Positions 31,409-41,752 of a stretch of DNA of 64,000 nt are shown here, one piece after another. Under the pieces are notes generated by a model. That model saw only the letters and a program-made list of their open reading frames with translations, was not told the origin of the DNA and ran no database searches. The stretch lies in NCBI GenBank assembly GCA_001939145.1, contig LSRX01000068.1, positions 320,972 through 384,971 of the forward strand, in the 5' to 3' direction. The stretch comes from Symbiodinium microadriaticum (taxonomy: Eukaryota > Sar > Dinophyceae > Suessiales > Symbiodiniaceae). The translations under genes and the position numbers were made by a program. Position 1 is the stretch's first letter, and each line of letters opens with the position of its first letter.

Positions 31409-31589
31409 GTTCAGTTTTCGCTCTGCAGTGGTCTTAGAAGTACTATTTCCAGGATAACCCCTCAATAGAACTCACGAATAGTCTTCGAAAGCAGCCCTAT
31501 ATGAACCCTATCCGACACCCAGTTCTAAACCCTGGACTCTACTTCATGTGAGCAACTGCGCTTCGAGCACTGAGGAATCGGAAAAAAAG

Positions 31590-31650
31590 GCCCTAAGGCT
31601 CCAGGTACCATGCAGTATATGCGCGTGCCTTGAAGGGGTTCCGTGTATAC

Positions 31651-31682
<32 letters not shown>

Positions 31683-31768
31683 GTATATATATATATAATA
31701 TGTTCGCAAAAAGACATGGGTATTTTAAGGCGAAGTATATACTACAGAGGTACATGGAGCCTTCCTGC
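31590..31768. mobile_element. Inverted-repeat element, family G, TA-rich centre
   Basis: CTAAGGCTCCAGGTACC...(TATG/TA)n...GGTACATGGAGCCTT. Confidence 0.65.
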
Positions 31769-31824
31769 AGGGATCCTACCAGTTTCCTGTTGGGTCCGGC
31801 CTGGGTGAAGGGTCCGGACGGTCC

Positions 31825-31903
31825 GGGTGCGTTACAGTAGCGAGCTGGTCAGGTATGTAGAAGGACTTTGTCTAACTCTCCATTTACAGCACGCCCATTC
31901 AGG
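31825..31903 (+). CDS. Two-piece terminal segment with 37-nt intron
   Basis: RYSSELV ends at donor GTATGT; 37 nt later an acceptor with a branch-like CTAAC and TCTCCATTTACAG leads to STPIQA and TGA. Splice signals are the best in the window for a very short intron. Confidence 0.35.
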
Positions 31904-32023
31904 CGTGAGGCTTCAGGGTCTTCTTGCCGCGATTTTGTCTGTGTGTGTGTGTATGTGTGTTTTTCAATTTCAGTTTGGTTTTCAAAGTTCCAGAATAAAA
32001 CCCTCGACCGGATTGCATATACA

Positions 32024-32073
32024 GGAGAACAGAACTGGTCCAGATTCGGCCTGCATTGCGGGAAACCTCAACC
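32024..32073 (+). CDS. Putative exon
   Basis: Acceptor GCATATACAG; reads ENRTGPDSACIAGNLN (one sequon), then enters CCTAAACC sequence. Confidence 0.3.
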
Positions 32074-32182
32074 CCCCCAAAGGCCTAAACCCTGAAGCCC
32101 TACAGCCCTAAACCCTAATTAAAAGCCCCCCCTCTACACCCTAAACCTTTAAACCCTAAACCCTCAAGCCCTAGACCCTTAC

Positions 32183-32278
32183 CAGAACACTTTGAGGCCA
32201 AAAAGCCGCCAGCCAGAGCGGCAGCAAAATCCGTCGGCTCCACAAGCGAATCTCTCTGGCGTACTGCTTTTGGCACTC
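32183..32278 (-). CDS. Membrane exon
   Basis: 32 codons ECQKQYAREIRLWSRRILLP then LWLAAFWPQSVL, a charged helix followed by a transmembrane helix, ending at donor GTAAGG. The acceptor (GGTGAG) is weak. The plus strand is also open. Confidence 0.45.
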
Positions 32279-32287
32279 CTCACCTCC

Positions 32288-32440
32288 CAGGTTTAGGGTT
32301 TAGGGGCTTAGGGCTTATAGGGCTTATAGGGCTTATAGGGCTTAGAGGGTTTAGGGTTTAGGGCTTATAGGGCTTAGGGGTTTAGGGTTTAGGGTTTATG
32401 GTTTAGGGGTTCAGAGGTTTAGGGTTTAAGGTTAGGGCCC
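32288..32440. repeat. TTTAGGG/CTTATAGGG tract
   Basis: Higher-order GGGCTTATAGGGCTTATAGGG mixed with TTTAGGG. Confidence 0.9.
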
Positions 32441-32575
32441 GGAGAAGTATCGTTCAGCGTTTAGGGTTTAGGATTATGTTGGGGAGTTCTCTGTTCCAAT
32501 TTGTAACAGGATCCTGCCATATAGCAACAGGTAGATGACATGAACAAACAAACGGCCAAACTGTGGTTTCATTGA

Positions 32576-32758
32576 TTATAGCCAACACGAAACAAATACA
32601 CAACCAACTATGCATTCATCTTGTTCTGCGCGGTACAAACACAGGCCGCGCACGTCGGGTTCTTCTGACATCGAGACTGCGGCAAGGCAACTTTCTGTTG
32701 GAAGAAGAGTTCGTCTGCTGGCATTGTTGAAGAACCCAGAGCCTCCATCTACCCTCAA
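32576..32758 (-). CDS. Terminal exon or short ORF
   Basis: 60 codons: VDGGSGFFNNASRRTLLPTE ... SMSEEPDVRGLCLYRAEQDE then CIVGCVFVSCWL stop. Well-mixed composition; no family recognised. Confidence 0.45.
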   Translation of the reverse strand: MRVDGGSGFFNNASRRTLLPTESCLAAVSMSEEPDVRGLCLYRAEQDECIVGCVFVSCWL

Positions 32759-32999
32759 TACGACCCCTAAATACCCTTAATTATTTGGGACCATATACCC
32801 CCGTTGGCTTCAATATGTTTGGGCTTCAGGCGCGCCGAGTCTCAGAGATCGGGGATTTACGGTTCAGGGATTCTCGTCCCTCCCCCAGATTCAGCAGACA
32901 TCCTCCAAAGAGAAGGCCCTTAAACCCTAAAACCCTACACCCTAAAAAACCCTAAGAACAAAGCCGCCTGTCTCAGACTCCATCTTCTGACTGATGCAG

Positions 33000-33036
33000 A
33001 AGCACCGCCGCTGCGAGCTCTTCGAAGCCTCCGACG
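33000..33036 (+). CDS. Micro-exon
   Basis: Acceptor TTCTGACTGATGCAG; reads KHRRCELFEASD; donor G|GTTTAG from the adjoining telomere-like tract. Confidence 0.4.
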
Positions 33037-33207
33037 GTTTAGGGTTTAGGGCCTTAAGGGTTTAGGGGTTTAGGGTTTAGCGTTTAGGGTTTACCCCGAC
33101 CCTGACATTGGATGACATTAGGATGCTACGATAAGAAACTACAGTAATGTAACCCAAATAAGGAAGTCCCACGAACGCTCTGTGAACCTGGAATCCTTCG
33201 TAACAAT

Positions 33208-33360
33208 ATGACTGTGAATCATTGCGTTTTCATAGTCTGTGAACTCACACTTCATACCCTGACATCTGAGAGATGTAGACAAAGTGTTCTAGGCACTAGA
33301 GGGCTCATTATAGAGTCTGTAGGATTCTCTGGTTTAGGTAGTGTTCGTGCTCAGGGCTTC
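33208..33360 (+). CDS. Open frame with possible start
   Basis: ATG at 33208; MTVNHCVFIVCELTLHTLTS then ERCRQSVLGTRGLIIES, followed by a GTAGGA donor-like site. Could be an initial exon. Confidence 0.25.
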
Positions 33361-33550
33361 GCAGCTTGTGGTTTCGTAGACGGATTCCATGCAGGGTTTA
33401 GGGTTTAGGGCTTTAAGATTTAGGGTTTATACGGGTTTACGGTTTAGGGAGCCTCTGAAACGTAGTATCTTTTTCGGCTGCTGTAGCTCTTGATTTGAAG
33501 AGCCTTGACGTAAAAAAGCTCGACGTCCTGGAGTCCTGGCATCCCCTAAA

Positions 33551-33665
33551 TACCCAAAGGGTCCTAGGTACTGTTATGGGGGATACTTTTCCCAGCTCAT
33601 AGTAGTAATTCCTAATATAGAAACCCTACACTCTACTATATAGGTACTTTGGACCCTTTGGGATA
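33551..33665. mobile_element. Inverted-repeat element, family C
   Basis: TA-flanked, reverse orientation to 17890. Confidence 0.85.
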
Positions 33666-33839
33666 GAACCCTCAAGCCCTCGTAGAAGTCAAACTTGGAG
33701 ACCCCCTAAAAGGCACCGTAAAGAGCCCTCAAAGGAACCATTAAAGGAACCCTTAAACACGAAAAATGGGTCGATGTAACGGTATAGCCCAAATTATTTG
33801 GACTCCGAAACCCATTTTCAACACCCTGAAGCCCATATA

Positions 33840-34023
33840 GACCCAAAGGGTCCTAGGTTGTGTTCTGGGGGGGAATACTTTCCCAAACCATAGTGGTTAT
33901 TCCGTTATTCCTAATATAGAAACCATCCAGAAACCCTACATTCTACGATCTTTCTCAAACCATAGTGGTTCTTCCTGATATGGAAACCCTACATTCTTCT
34001 AGAGAAGTACCTGGGACCCTTTC
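33840..34023. mobile_element. Family C element with internal duplication
   Basis: The right part (AAACCATAGTGGTTATTCC...GAAACC) is repeated, making the copy 70 bp longer. Confidence 0.65.
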
Positions 34024-34444
34024 AAAGAAGCATTGCCCGGGCCTTGCCGCGCGTTCCCCATTTGGCCCCCAAGCCGTCAGCGTTGGCCTCCCGGTCCGAA
34101 GCTTCGAAGCTAAGGACTCCTAGTGCAGTTTTTGTTTGGCTCATGGCTGGGGGTTTAGGTTTAGGGCTTAAGGGTGTAGGGTTAGGGGTTCGGGGTTTAA
34201 GGCTTAGGGTTGGGGGTTTAGGGTTCAGGGTTTAGGAAACATACTCTGAATGGTTTTTGGTCTCTAGACCCTGCCAATTGGGCACTTGGACCCTCAGGGA
34301 GTGGTAACCTACCTTAGCAAAGTGATCATTATATAGTGGTAAGCTTGGGCTTTAGGGCCATTCGCTGACAATGTCCCTAAACCCTAAACTCTCAAAGTGG
34401 GACGTGGGGGGAGGGCGGGGGAGAGGGCTTCGGGAAACAGGCAC

Positions 34445-34505
34445 GCCAAGTGGCCACAGCCACAATCGGCTGCTGCAGATTCTCAATGAAGGTAGTGAGG
34501 GGCAC
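34445..34505 (-). CDS. Internal exon
   Basis: Acceptor TGTGCCGCTCAG, donor C|GTGCC; reads VPLTTFIENLQQPIVAVATW. Confidence 0.4.
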
Positions 34506-34857
34506 CTGAGCGGCACAACCGACTGGTTTAACAGTTGATATTTCCCTGAGGGTCCAAAGAACTTATGAAGTGTGGCACTCTATGCGAGTTCTACAAACCG
34601 AAACATCAAGGGCTTTGCAACTATATTTTGAGGTCCCTAGCACCTAATAACTAGGTACTTGCGTTTAGGACTCTAGATTTGAAGGTTAGTAGTAATCGGG
34701 AGAGCATATCATGATGAAACCTCTTTCCACATTCGGTGCCGCCAGGGAAGATGCTCAGGATGCGAAGTACGGCAGTCTGCTGCGTTTCATGAGCACCCGA
34801 AAGTTAGCAAAGCCGAGGTTGATGCTGATGGTGATATGATCATGGCCTTGATGTTGC

Positions 34858-34940
34858 ATGATGATGATGACGACGACGCTGACGATGACGATGACGATGA
34901 CGATGATGATGATGATGATGATGACGACGACGACGATTGA
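34858..34940. repeat. GATGAC microsatellite
   Basis: (GATGAC/GATGAT)n; a similar block is at 2925-3000 and its reverse complement at 21485-21512. Confidence 0.9.
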
Positions 34941-35095
34941 ATAAGAAATGAGAAAGCTATGGGGGACCGTGGATGTGGAGACGTGTTGTTGACATGCATT
35001 GTGCTGATGTCGTTCTTGATGACACTAGGCCCCAAGCACCACAAGGTTGAAACCCGAAACCTTCATGCCTCAACCATGAAAAGCTCCTATAAGGT

Positions 35096-35380
35096 TTGGT
35101 GCTAAACGGGTCGCGGCTGTGTTATTCCGAAGCTTTGGGGGATACCAACAACAATACACGTACTTGGAACCACAAAACCCCTTGCTGTCTCTCTATTCGA
35201 ATCCGGGCACCACGAATATCAGCAGTCCAGCTCACATCCTTCGCAGGCCATGCGGGGCTTGCGCTGCCATCATCAGCGCGCAAACACCTCGGCATGCAGA
35301 GCAGGGAAGCGCTTTACGGCAATGCAGCTCTTCGTGAGGACACTGCGTCTACGTGTCCCAACTACCTTAACCTAGAACTC
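35096..35380 (+). CDS. Open frame
   Basis: Best part: RISAVQLTSFAGHAGLALPS then MQSREALYGNAALREDTAST. Two acceptor-like sites (ATATCAGCAG, CTTCGCAG) lie inside. It ends against a family-H element. Confidence 0.3.
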
Positions 35381-35469
35381 TTAGCATCAAAATAGCCCAA
35401 AAGCCTTATATAATAGGGTCTTTGGGCCCACAAGCCTTAAAATATGAGTTCTTCGATGCTAAGAGTGAG
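35377..35469. mobile_element. Inverted-repeat element, family H
   Basis: ACTCTTAGCATC...GATGCTAAGAGT around AAAGCCTTATATAATAGGG; related cores at 6228-6305 and 25757-25812. Confidence 0.75.
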
Positions 35470-35665
35470 TGGTTGCTGAACGGAGCGCCTGGTCCCCGAA
35501 GACCCAAGATTTCCCAAAAGGCATGGGTTCACACAGAAGGCCCGTTTTGAAGTAGCGTCCTAAGCAAACGAATCCCACAACAGAAACTAAAATCCAAGAG
35601 TGCGCCATAAGGACAGATCCCTCCCGAATAAAGCAGAGTCCTATGTCTGTCTGTAATGAGGCCAT
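35459..35665 (-). CDS. Open frame with membrane segment
   Basis: Reads MASLQTDIGLCFIREGSVLM then HSWILVSVVGFVCLGRYF (transmembrane) and stops at the edge of the family-H element 35377-35469. Confidence 0.35.
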   Translation of the reverse strand: MASLQTDIGLCFIREGSVLMAHSWILVSVVGFVCLGRYFKTGLLCEPMPFGKSWVFGDQALRSATTHS

Positions 35666-35744
35666 CTCGTTCCTTCATCTGTGACTCTAACTTGCAGCTT
35701 AGCAGTAAGGGGTTTGCAAGATTTAGGGCTACAGCAGGGTTTTA

Positions 35745-35831
35745 AATCCTAAATCCTAAACCCCAAACCCTAAACCCTAAGCCCTAAACCCCAAACCCTA
35801 AGCCCTAAGCCCTAAACCCCAAACCCTAAAC
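35745..35831. repeat. CCCTAAA tract
   Basis: Directly abuts exon 35832 and provides its donor (GTTTAG in minus sense). Confidence 0.9.
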
Positions 35832-36079
35832 GTTTCGACCACTCCAAGGCACCGAGGGTGGAGCCCCAGAAGAAAGGATTCTTCCAGGCGCCGTAGCCCG
35901 CCAGGAGCACTGCCATCTGCAAGGCTCCCAGGAGCATGAAGAAGGCCGTCCCTGCTAAAGGAAACTACATGTGGGGAGTTTAGGGTATATAGGGCTTCTG
36001 TAAGGCTTCTATAATAGACCTTCTATAAGGCTCCTATAACGGTAACTACCCACTTGAAGAAGGCCGTCCCTGTGGTTCT
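35832..36079 (-). CDS. Membrane exon interrupted by an element F
   Basis: The ancestral exon (acceptor TGAAGTCAG) would read RTTGTAFFMLLGALQMAVLL then GYGAWKNPFFWGSTLGALEW, ending at a GTTTAG donor. It is split by a 100-bp family-F element (35955-36054) flanked by an 18-bp direct repeat (35937-35954, 36055-36072). Whether the insertion is spliced out or disables the exon cannot be told. Confidence 0.45.
35955..36054 (-). mobile_element. Element F with 18-bp target duplication
   Basis: Starts CTAAAGGAAACTACATG and ends ACTACCCACT; TGAAGAAGGCCGTCCCTG occurs on both sides. Confidence 0.75.
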
Positions 36080-36579
36080 CTGACTTCAGGGCTGGAAACC
36101 CTAATGTAGGGGCCTCACTTCTTATTAGAATAAGGTTTTGGGGTATATTATTATACGACCGTTAGTGATAATAAGGAACCCCCAAAATTGTATAGGTAGT
36201 TATTTAAGCCCTTCTATTAACCCCCCAAAAGGAACCCTAAACGCTAAACCGTTAAAGGAACCCTAAACGCCCTAAACTTCGTATCGATGGTTGGCTCGGT
36301 GAGCTCGTGCTATGAGGCTCTAGGGACAGGATTTCTCGCCTTGACGACCCGGGCTCCTTAGGTCCGCGGGCTTGTCGCGTGCCCTAAAGCCCTACAGGGC
36401 TTTGGGCTACAGGCTTCAGGTTTAGGGTTTAGGGCTTAGGGTTTAGGGTTTATAGGGCTTAGGGTTTAGGGCTTAGGGTTTAGGGCTTCGGGTTTAGAGT
36501 ATAAACCACCATAAACCCTAAAGAAGCGTAAGCCCTAAACCCTCTCACGCAGAATGCTAGACGAGATTATGTCCCAGCC

Positions 36580-36807
36580 TCAACGGACAACAGCTAGCCC
36601 TGGAATCATATGTAGCTCTAAACACCTACACAGTGAGCTCCACCACAATAAAGCCACAGCTATGCATGGGCCTTTCAGAACATCAAGGAACCTAACACTA
36701 CAGGTAGCGGGATCTTGACGGTTGGAGATCCCATCCTCCAAAAAAGGAACCTCCCGTTCAAGAAACCCAAACATGTTGGGGTGGGGGGGGGTGCCAAGAA
36801 GCCTCAA
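36580..36807 (-). CDS. Open frame
   Basis: 75 codons: HPNMFGFLEREVPFLEDGIS ... CSVRFLDVLKGPCIAVALLW. Possible coding exon; a poly-G run lies at its start. Confidence 0.3.
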   Translation of the reverse strand: MRLLGTPPHPNMFGFLEREVPFLEDGISNRQDPATCSVRFLDVLKGPCIAVALLWWSSLCRCLELHMIPGLAVVR

Positions 36808-36857
36808 AGGCCCTATTTACGCAGACAAGAAGGGTTTAGGGTTTAGGGTTTGTTGAG

Positions 36858-37016
36858 GCAGAGTCCTATAAAGCCTTGCCCGAAGACCTGAAGCGGAAGC
36901 TGCCGAAGTCTCAAGCACAAAGCCCTAAACATACGCCCATCTCAGACCCGAACTCCAGAAAGCTTCCCTTGTTGGAGGACTCAGACGAGAAAGCTCGACA
37001 GATGCAGGTTTCTTAA
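36858..37016 (+). CDS. Charged exon
   Basis: 52 codons AESYKALPEDLKRKLPKSQA ... KLPLLEDSDEKARQMQVS to TAA, or ending earlier at CAG|GTTTCT. Lys/Glu/Asp-rich, disordered-like, strongly coding. Confidence 0.5.
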   Translation, partial: AESYKALPEDLKRKLPKSQAQSPKHTPISDPNSRKLPLLEDSDEKARQMQVS

Positions 37017-37227
37017 CTCTTACCCCAAGGGTCCAAGTACCTAATAACCTAATAATCATATACTCTCCCAAATATTAACCTAGATAACTACTACTCACAA
37101 CCAAAACCCCTAAACCCGAAACCCCTAAACCCCTAAACCCCTAAATCCTAAACCCCTAAACCCTAAACCCTATAGATCCCTTTAAGGAACCCTTAAAGGA
37201 ACCCCTGAACTTCCCAGAAGCCGCCAG

Positions 37228-37320
37228 AGCCTGCGGTGTGAAGCCAGCGCCTTTGAGCGACGGAGCAGCCCGCGGAGGCCAAGGCGTAGAAAGTGAGGAC
37301 GACCCTGCTTTACTCGAGGG
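37228..37320 (+). CDS. Internal exon
   Basis: Acceptor AGCCGCCAG; reads ACGVKPAPLSDGAARGGQGV then ESEDDPALLE; donor GTTGGG. Possibly the next exon after 36858-37016, though the phase does not match at the CAG|GTTTCT donor. Confidence 0.4.
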
Positions 37321-37430
37321 GTTGGGGTTTAGGGTTTAGGGTTTAGGGTTTAGGGTTTTAGGGTCTAGGGTTTGGGGCTTAGGGTTTTGGGGTTCTAGGG
37401 TTCTAGGGTTTAGGGGTTCGGTTTAAGGGG
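37318..37430. repeat. TTTAGGG tract
   Basis: Follows exon 37228-37320; exact units decay to TTCTAGGG. Confidence 0.9.
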
Positions 37431-37975
37431 ACTAGAAGGACCCAGCCCCTCAATTAAGAAAGACCCCTTGAGTGAGAGTAGGATCTTTCAAGTAGATTCT
37501 TCAGTTAAGGGATATTGCAAGGTCTGGATACTTGGGGCTACCATACGGGGGATTAAATTACAATGACTCCTTGGGTTTTAAACAAGCGGTATTTGTAGGG
37601 ATTAAAGTTTCTATTGCTTAGCTTCTGAAGGGGTGGTAGCATGGTGCTACTGTCGCATTTGGTAAACGCCTTTCCCTGAACCCACCGACTCCATATCCCC
37701 TGAACCCTAAACCCTAAACCCTAAAAGGAACATGCCTTCATGTCTAAGAGTTGGGATTCGGGAGACCCTTGGGGATATACTGTAGACCCTCTCAGTAAGG
37801 TCCCTTTGAAGAGAGCCATAAGTAGGGTTAAGAAGGGTCCCTTTTAAGGGGTCTCCCTCATACTTCCTAGGTTACCTGGGAATTTCGAGAGAGGGACCCA
37901 CAAGACATCTTTACAGCACAGTGTATACAGAGGGCTGCCTTACGTAATATCCTGATAGTATTCAATTTCTTATAG

Positions 37976-38166
37976 TGCCAACACCTGATCTGGCACACAA
38001 CCAGGAACAGCGGCCAAAGCTAGACTGTAAACCTGCTTCCTCATCAGAGAAACTCGTAACCCCAAAGAAAATTTTACACAGCACTAAGTGGTTCCTCAAC
38101 GCCGAGAGCCCACAAAACCGCGGACGTCCCCAAGGCCCTGTTGCTCTAAACCCCACAGCCTCATAA
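37976..38166 (+). CDS. Terminal exon
   Basis: Acceptor TTCAATTTCTTATAG; 62 codons PTPDLAHNQEQRPKLDCKPA ... KKILHSTKWFLNAESPQN to TAA. Basic and polar. The minus strand is also open (125 codons). Confidence 0.45.
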
Positions 38167-38354
38167 GACCATGAAAGCCAGAACCCAACCCCCTTAACCC
38201 TGAACCCTTGTCGAAACCCGTATAGCGTAGGTACAGTAGCCTTTTTTAGCCACAGTGACCCTTCTAGCAACCCCTCTAACACCCTTAAAATGGCACCCCT
38301 TCTAGATGCACCCGCATAGGCTCTAAGCCAAGGTTCCAAAGCAAAGAATGGATC

Positions 38355-38535
38355 AAACCCTAAACCCCTTCGACCCTAAAGCCCAAAACCCTCAACCCTA
38401 AACCCTAAAACCCCAAAACTAGACCCTAAACCCTCAACCCTCAACCCTAAGCCCTTAACCCTAACCCTAAACCCTAAGCCCTAAACCCTAAAGCCCAAAA
38501 CCCTAAGCCCTAAGCCCAAAGCCCTAAGCCAAGGT
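38355..38535. repeat. CCCTAAA/CCCTAAG tract
   Basis: Mixed CCCTAAACC, CCCTCAACC, CCCAAAGCC units. Confidence 0.9.
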
Positions 38536-38614
38536 GCCAAAGCAGAGAGTGGATCAAGGCCGGGAGGCTCTGGCGCGCTGGGGTCCTGCGATCGCGGAGC
38601 TCTTCGCTCTGCAA

Positions 38615-38820
38615 GGGGTTCAGGGTTTGGGGTGTCAGGTTTGGGGTTCAGGGTTTGGGATCTAGGGTTTAAGGCTTAGGGTTAAAGATTTCCGGTGCAG
38701 GGCTAAAGATTTCGGGTTTAGGATCTAGGGTTTAGGGCTTAGGGTTAAAGAATTCGGCTTTAGGATCTAAGGTTTAATAGGTTCAGGGTTTAGGGTTCAG
38801 GGTTCAGGGTTTCGGGTGAA
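38615..38820. repeat. Degenerate TTTAGGG higher-order repeat
   Basis: Block GGTTTAGGATCTAGGGTTTAGGGCTTAGGGTTAAAG occurs twice with small changes. Confidence 0.75.
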
Positions 38821-38964
38821 GGACGGAGCTCTTCGTTCGACATAAGGGGCTCTTTTAAAGGGCCCCTAGGAACTCATAGGATCTAGGGTCGCAGGTCTTT
38901 GCTGCAAAAAAAAGCTCAAAAGCTTGAGTGGCGAATGATTTGAAGTATATTCGGGTAGTTCGTT

Positions 38965-39065
38965 GAAATTAGGCTTCCTTTTTCGGTCCCCAAGATACTA
39001 CGGCACCCTTGTAAAAAAAAGGAAAAAAACCAAAGGGGTCCTAATTTAGAGAGCTACCCATATAG
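38965..39065. mobile_element. Inverted-repeat element, family E
   Basis: AATTAGGCTTCC...TACGGCACCC...GGGTCCTAATTTAGAGAG. Confidence 0.6.
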
Positions 39066-39325
39066 GTTTAATAAGGGCCTAAGGCCAGGCTTCGGGGGGC
39101 TTAGGGTTGTGGGTTTAGGGTTTAAGGTTTAGGGTTGGGGTTGAAGGTTTACAAGGTTTAGGGTTTGGGTTGAGGGTTTAGGGTCTAGGGTTTAGGGTTG
39201 AGAGTTTAGGGTTTTGGGTGTTGGGTTTAGGGTTGTGGGTTTAGAGTTTTGGGTATATCGGGCTTCAGCTGAGGTTTCTGTGAGCCTGCTACCGTAAACC
39301 CCCTACCCTGAATCCAGCATAGCGA

Positions 39326-39565
39326 TTATAGTACCCCCAACAGGTTATAAAGGTCGCCTACTCTACCGTAGACTGAAGCAATGGTAGTGCATAGAATTTT
39401 GGGTTGTGGCTCAGGGTATAGTCTGATATCCACACTGGGTAATGCCACAAGACCTCGTTGTCCAAACGACTCTTCAATGAGTAGTTTCACACGGGCAACA
39501 CGAGGTACCACAGAAGGTTGAACAACAAACAAGAAGATTGGGTCTTTCGGCAGGTTTTTGGAAGG
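39326..39565 (-). CDS. Terminal exon, unknown conserved-looking protein
   Basis: 80 codons open to a TAG-type end: KNLPKDPIFLFVVQPSVVPR ... GLVALPSVDIRLYPEPQPKI ... TIASVYGRVGDLYNLLGVL. Well-balanced composition. The acceptor is not evident, so the 5' limit is the preceding stop. Confidence 0.5.
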   Translation of the reverse strand, partial: PSKNLPKDPIFLFVVQPSVVPRVARVKLLIEESFGQRGLVALPSVDIRLYPEPQPKILCTTIASVYGRVGDLYNLLGVL

Positions 39566-39651
39566 TTACTAAACTAAGAACTTGTTTATGAAGCCCATGG
39601 AAGGGAAGGAGGAACCCGTAGCAATGCTACAAAACAAATCGCTTTGTTGAT

Positions 39652-39834
39652 ATGAGTAGGGCTTGTATGTTGATGCTTTGTGAGCCAGACCCCTTTACTT
39701 CAGGCACTACAGGGTCACTCGATGAAGTACGAGGCGTCGAAGAGTTTTCACATGACATGGTAGCTCCGGACACCAAAGCCGATCACATGCAGCTGCATGG
39801 CGCGGACACACCCACAGAGCTAGCAAAGATGTGA
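39652..39834 (+). CDS. Short ORF, 60 aa
   Basis: True ATG after an in-frame stop; MSRACMLMLCEPDPFTSGTT ... EEFSHDMVAPDTKADHMQLH to TGA. Acidic. Could be a small protein or a terminal exon. Divergent from 39326-39565. Confidence 0.4.
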   Translation: MSRACMLMLCEPDPFTSGTTGSLDEVRGVEEFSHDMVAPDTKADHMQLHGADTPTELAKM

Positions 39835-40708
39835 TGGTGTTCTTTCCCTAAGGGTCCAAGTACCACATGATCGTATAATCTCCCAAGCACTATATAACCA
39901 CACACTTTGACCACTATCCTAAGCCCGAGTACATGACTATTGGACCCCTATATTTAAACAAGCACCCTGAACCCTATACCCTTCTTCGAACAAGAGCTGG
40001 GTTACTCCACGTAACCCAGAACCCGCATGGCTACGGCACGCCTCAAAGCGGGGAAAACAGGCCAGATACCCTGCACCCTGAATTTTAAACTAGACAAGAT
40101 ACCTAGCCCTAAACCATAGCCCTAAAGGCCCTAAACCCTAAAGGCGAAAACCCCCAAACTAGAGACCCTAAATCCCTGAAAGCTAAACCTCTTAACCCAT
40201 CCACCCTAAATAGACCCTGGGACCTAAACCCGCTGACCACTAAACCCTGTTGATTCCCGAAATCCTAAACCCTTTGACCCCTAAACCCTCAATCCAAAGG
40301 AAACCCTGGGAACTAACCCTTTTCATCCAGCTTTGATCCCCAACTCTAAACCCTTTGACCCCTAAACTCTTTGACCTCCCCAGGGAGCTCCAGGGGAAAG
40401 GAGTGCAGGTCATTTCCTCGCGGAGTGCTCGGCTGCCGAGGCTCAGAAGCTAAGTTACTAGCATAAGGGTATAGGGTTTAGGGTTTAGGCTTTAGGGTTT
40501 AGGGTTGGGGTTTAAGGTAAGCTACTACAACAAGGGTATAGGATGGCATAGGTATAGGGTTTAGGATAGGTGCAGGGCCTAGGACTTAGGGTGTAGGTTG
40601 ATCAGGGGAGGGACTTCGCAGCGGTACTAAGAGTTGGTATAGTCTCTGTTTCCCAACATTTCAATGGACACCGGGCACCTGCTACCCGTTTTTTTGGCAT
40701 CTCTACAA

Positions 40709-40886
40709 CTAGGTCCCCACTTCAATCCCCGGGCAGGAAGCCAAAATGGGATCCGGAGGTGCTAAAGCCGAAGAATGAACCCTCGTGAAAATGTCTGGTC
40801 TCCTCACGACTTGTTGCATTGTTTCCTCAACTAAACACTCTATAGGGACGCTGCTTCTTTTCAAGCTAGTTTTGGGTCCTATAGTC
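40709..40886 (-). CDS. Terminal exon
   Basis: Acceptor CATCTGGTGTATAG; 58 codons TIGPKTSLKRSSVPIECLVE ... RRPDIFTRVHSSALAPPD to TAG. Confidence 0.45.
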
Positions 40887-40904
40887 CTATACACCAGATG
40901 GTTT

Positions 40905-41198
40905 TCAGCATTCTAGAAGGGCCCTTACAAGGGTTGTGTAATGGATCTGATGTCGGATTGAGCGGAATTGTGGGTAGTGAAACGGCTTGGTGCTACAAGA
41001 GGCTCTGCAACTGAGACAAGCTAAACTGCAGTCAACATCCCCACTACGTGCTGGGCGCTGCATGTATAAGTCGGAGCAACCAGGACAATGCTTGTGTGAC
41101 GGGTACCACTTACGACGCTTTAGTAAGGTAGGCTGGTAATGGTTGTCGTGGGGGTTCTTGGTTTCTCCCCACCTTCCCACACACAGCCGCACATGTAT
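40905..41198 (-). CDS. Cysteine-rich exon
   Basis: Acceptor AAGGCCTCTAG; 97 codons with C-x2-C and other Cys/His (KHCPGCSDLYMQ, CSLACLSCRASC) that could bind zinc, then a TGA. Possible GTAAGG donor near 40931. No named domain fits. Confidence 0.5.
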   Translation of the reverse strand: MHVRLCVGRWGETKNPHDNHYQPTLLKRRKWYPSHKHCPGCSDLYMQRPARSGDVDCSLACLSCRASCSTKPFHYPQFRSIRHQIHYTTLVRALLEC

Positions 41199-41290
41199 CT
41201 AGAGGCCTTAACTACTAGATTAGGGCCTGGGTTTCTGTGGTATGTAAGTATAGCTAGAAGATTCTGATAAGGGGGCGTAGAAAAAAATCA

Positions 41291-41404
41291 GTATGTTCTA
41301 AAGTACCTATATAGTAGACATGTAGTTTCTCTATATTAGGAGCTGCTGCTACGATGGTTCGGGCACGTATCTCCCCATAGCAGTTCCTATGACGCTGTGG
41401 GATC
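41291..41404. mobile_element. Degenerate family C element
   Basis: Inner arm TCTAAAGTACCTATATAGTAGA retained; outer CCCTTTGGG arms eroded. Confidence 0.55.
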
Positions 41405-41409
41405 CCAAG

Positions 41410-41665
41410 TCCCCGAAACAAACCCTAAACCCTAAATCGCCCCCAAACCCTTAAACCCCCAACCCGCCCAAGGCCCCTAAACCCCTAAACCCCTCAACCC
41501 TCGACTCTACATTATCTTAAGTCCCCCCCTCAACCCTAAGCCCTAAGCCCTAAACCCTATAAGCCCTAAGCCCTGAACCCTAAACCCTAAATCCGTAAAT
41601 CCCTAAACCCAAAACCCTAAGCCCTAAACCCCTAAACCCTAAACGTCCCTAAGCCCTAAGCCCTG
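41410..41665. repeat. CCCTAAA/CCCTAAG tract
   Basis: Long mixed tract ending at exon 41669. Confidence 0.9.
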
Positions 41666-41668
41666 AAC

Positions 41669-41752
41669 CTCAGGTCCCCGAAGGTGGTCCTCAATCTCGA
41701 AGAAACGCTCCAGGAAGCGGCCCGTCAGAAAGGAGAACCACAGCCTCTGCGA
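41669..41752 (-). CDS. Internal exon
   Basis: Acceptor CGAGACCTCAG; 28 codons SQRLWFSFLTGRFLERFFEI then EDHLRGPE; donor GTTCAG at the edge of a CCCTAAA tract. Confidence 0.45.

Larger units (their letters stand above)
38167..39325. other. Repeat interval
   Basis: CCCTAAA and TTTAGGG tracts facing each other around 38540-38615, a family-E element, and TTGAGGGTTTAGGG variants to 39260. No gene. Confidence 0.6.
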
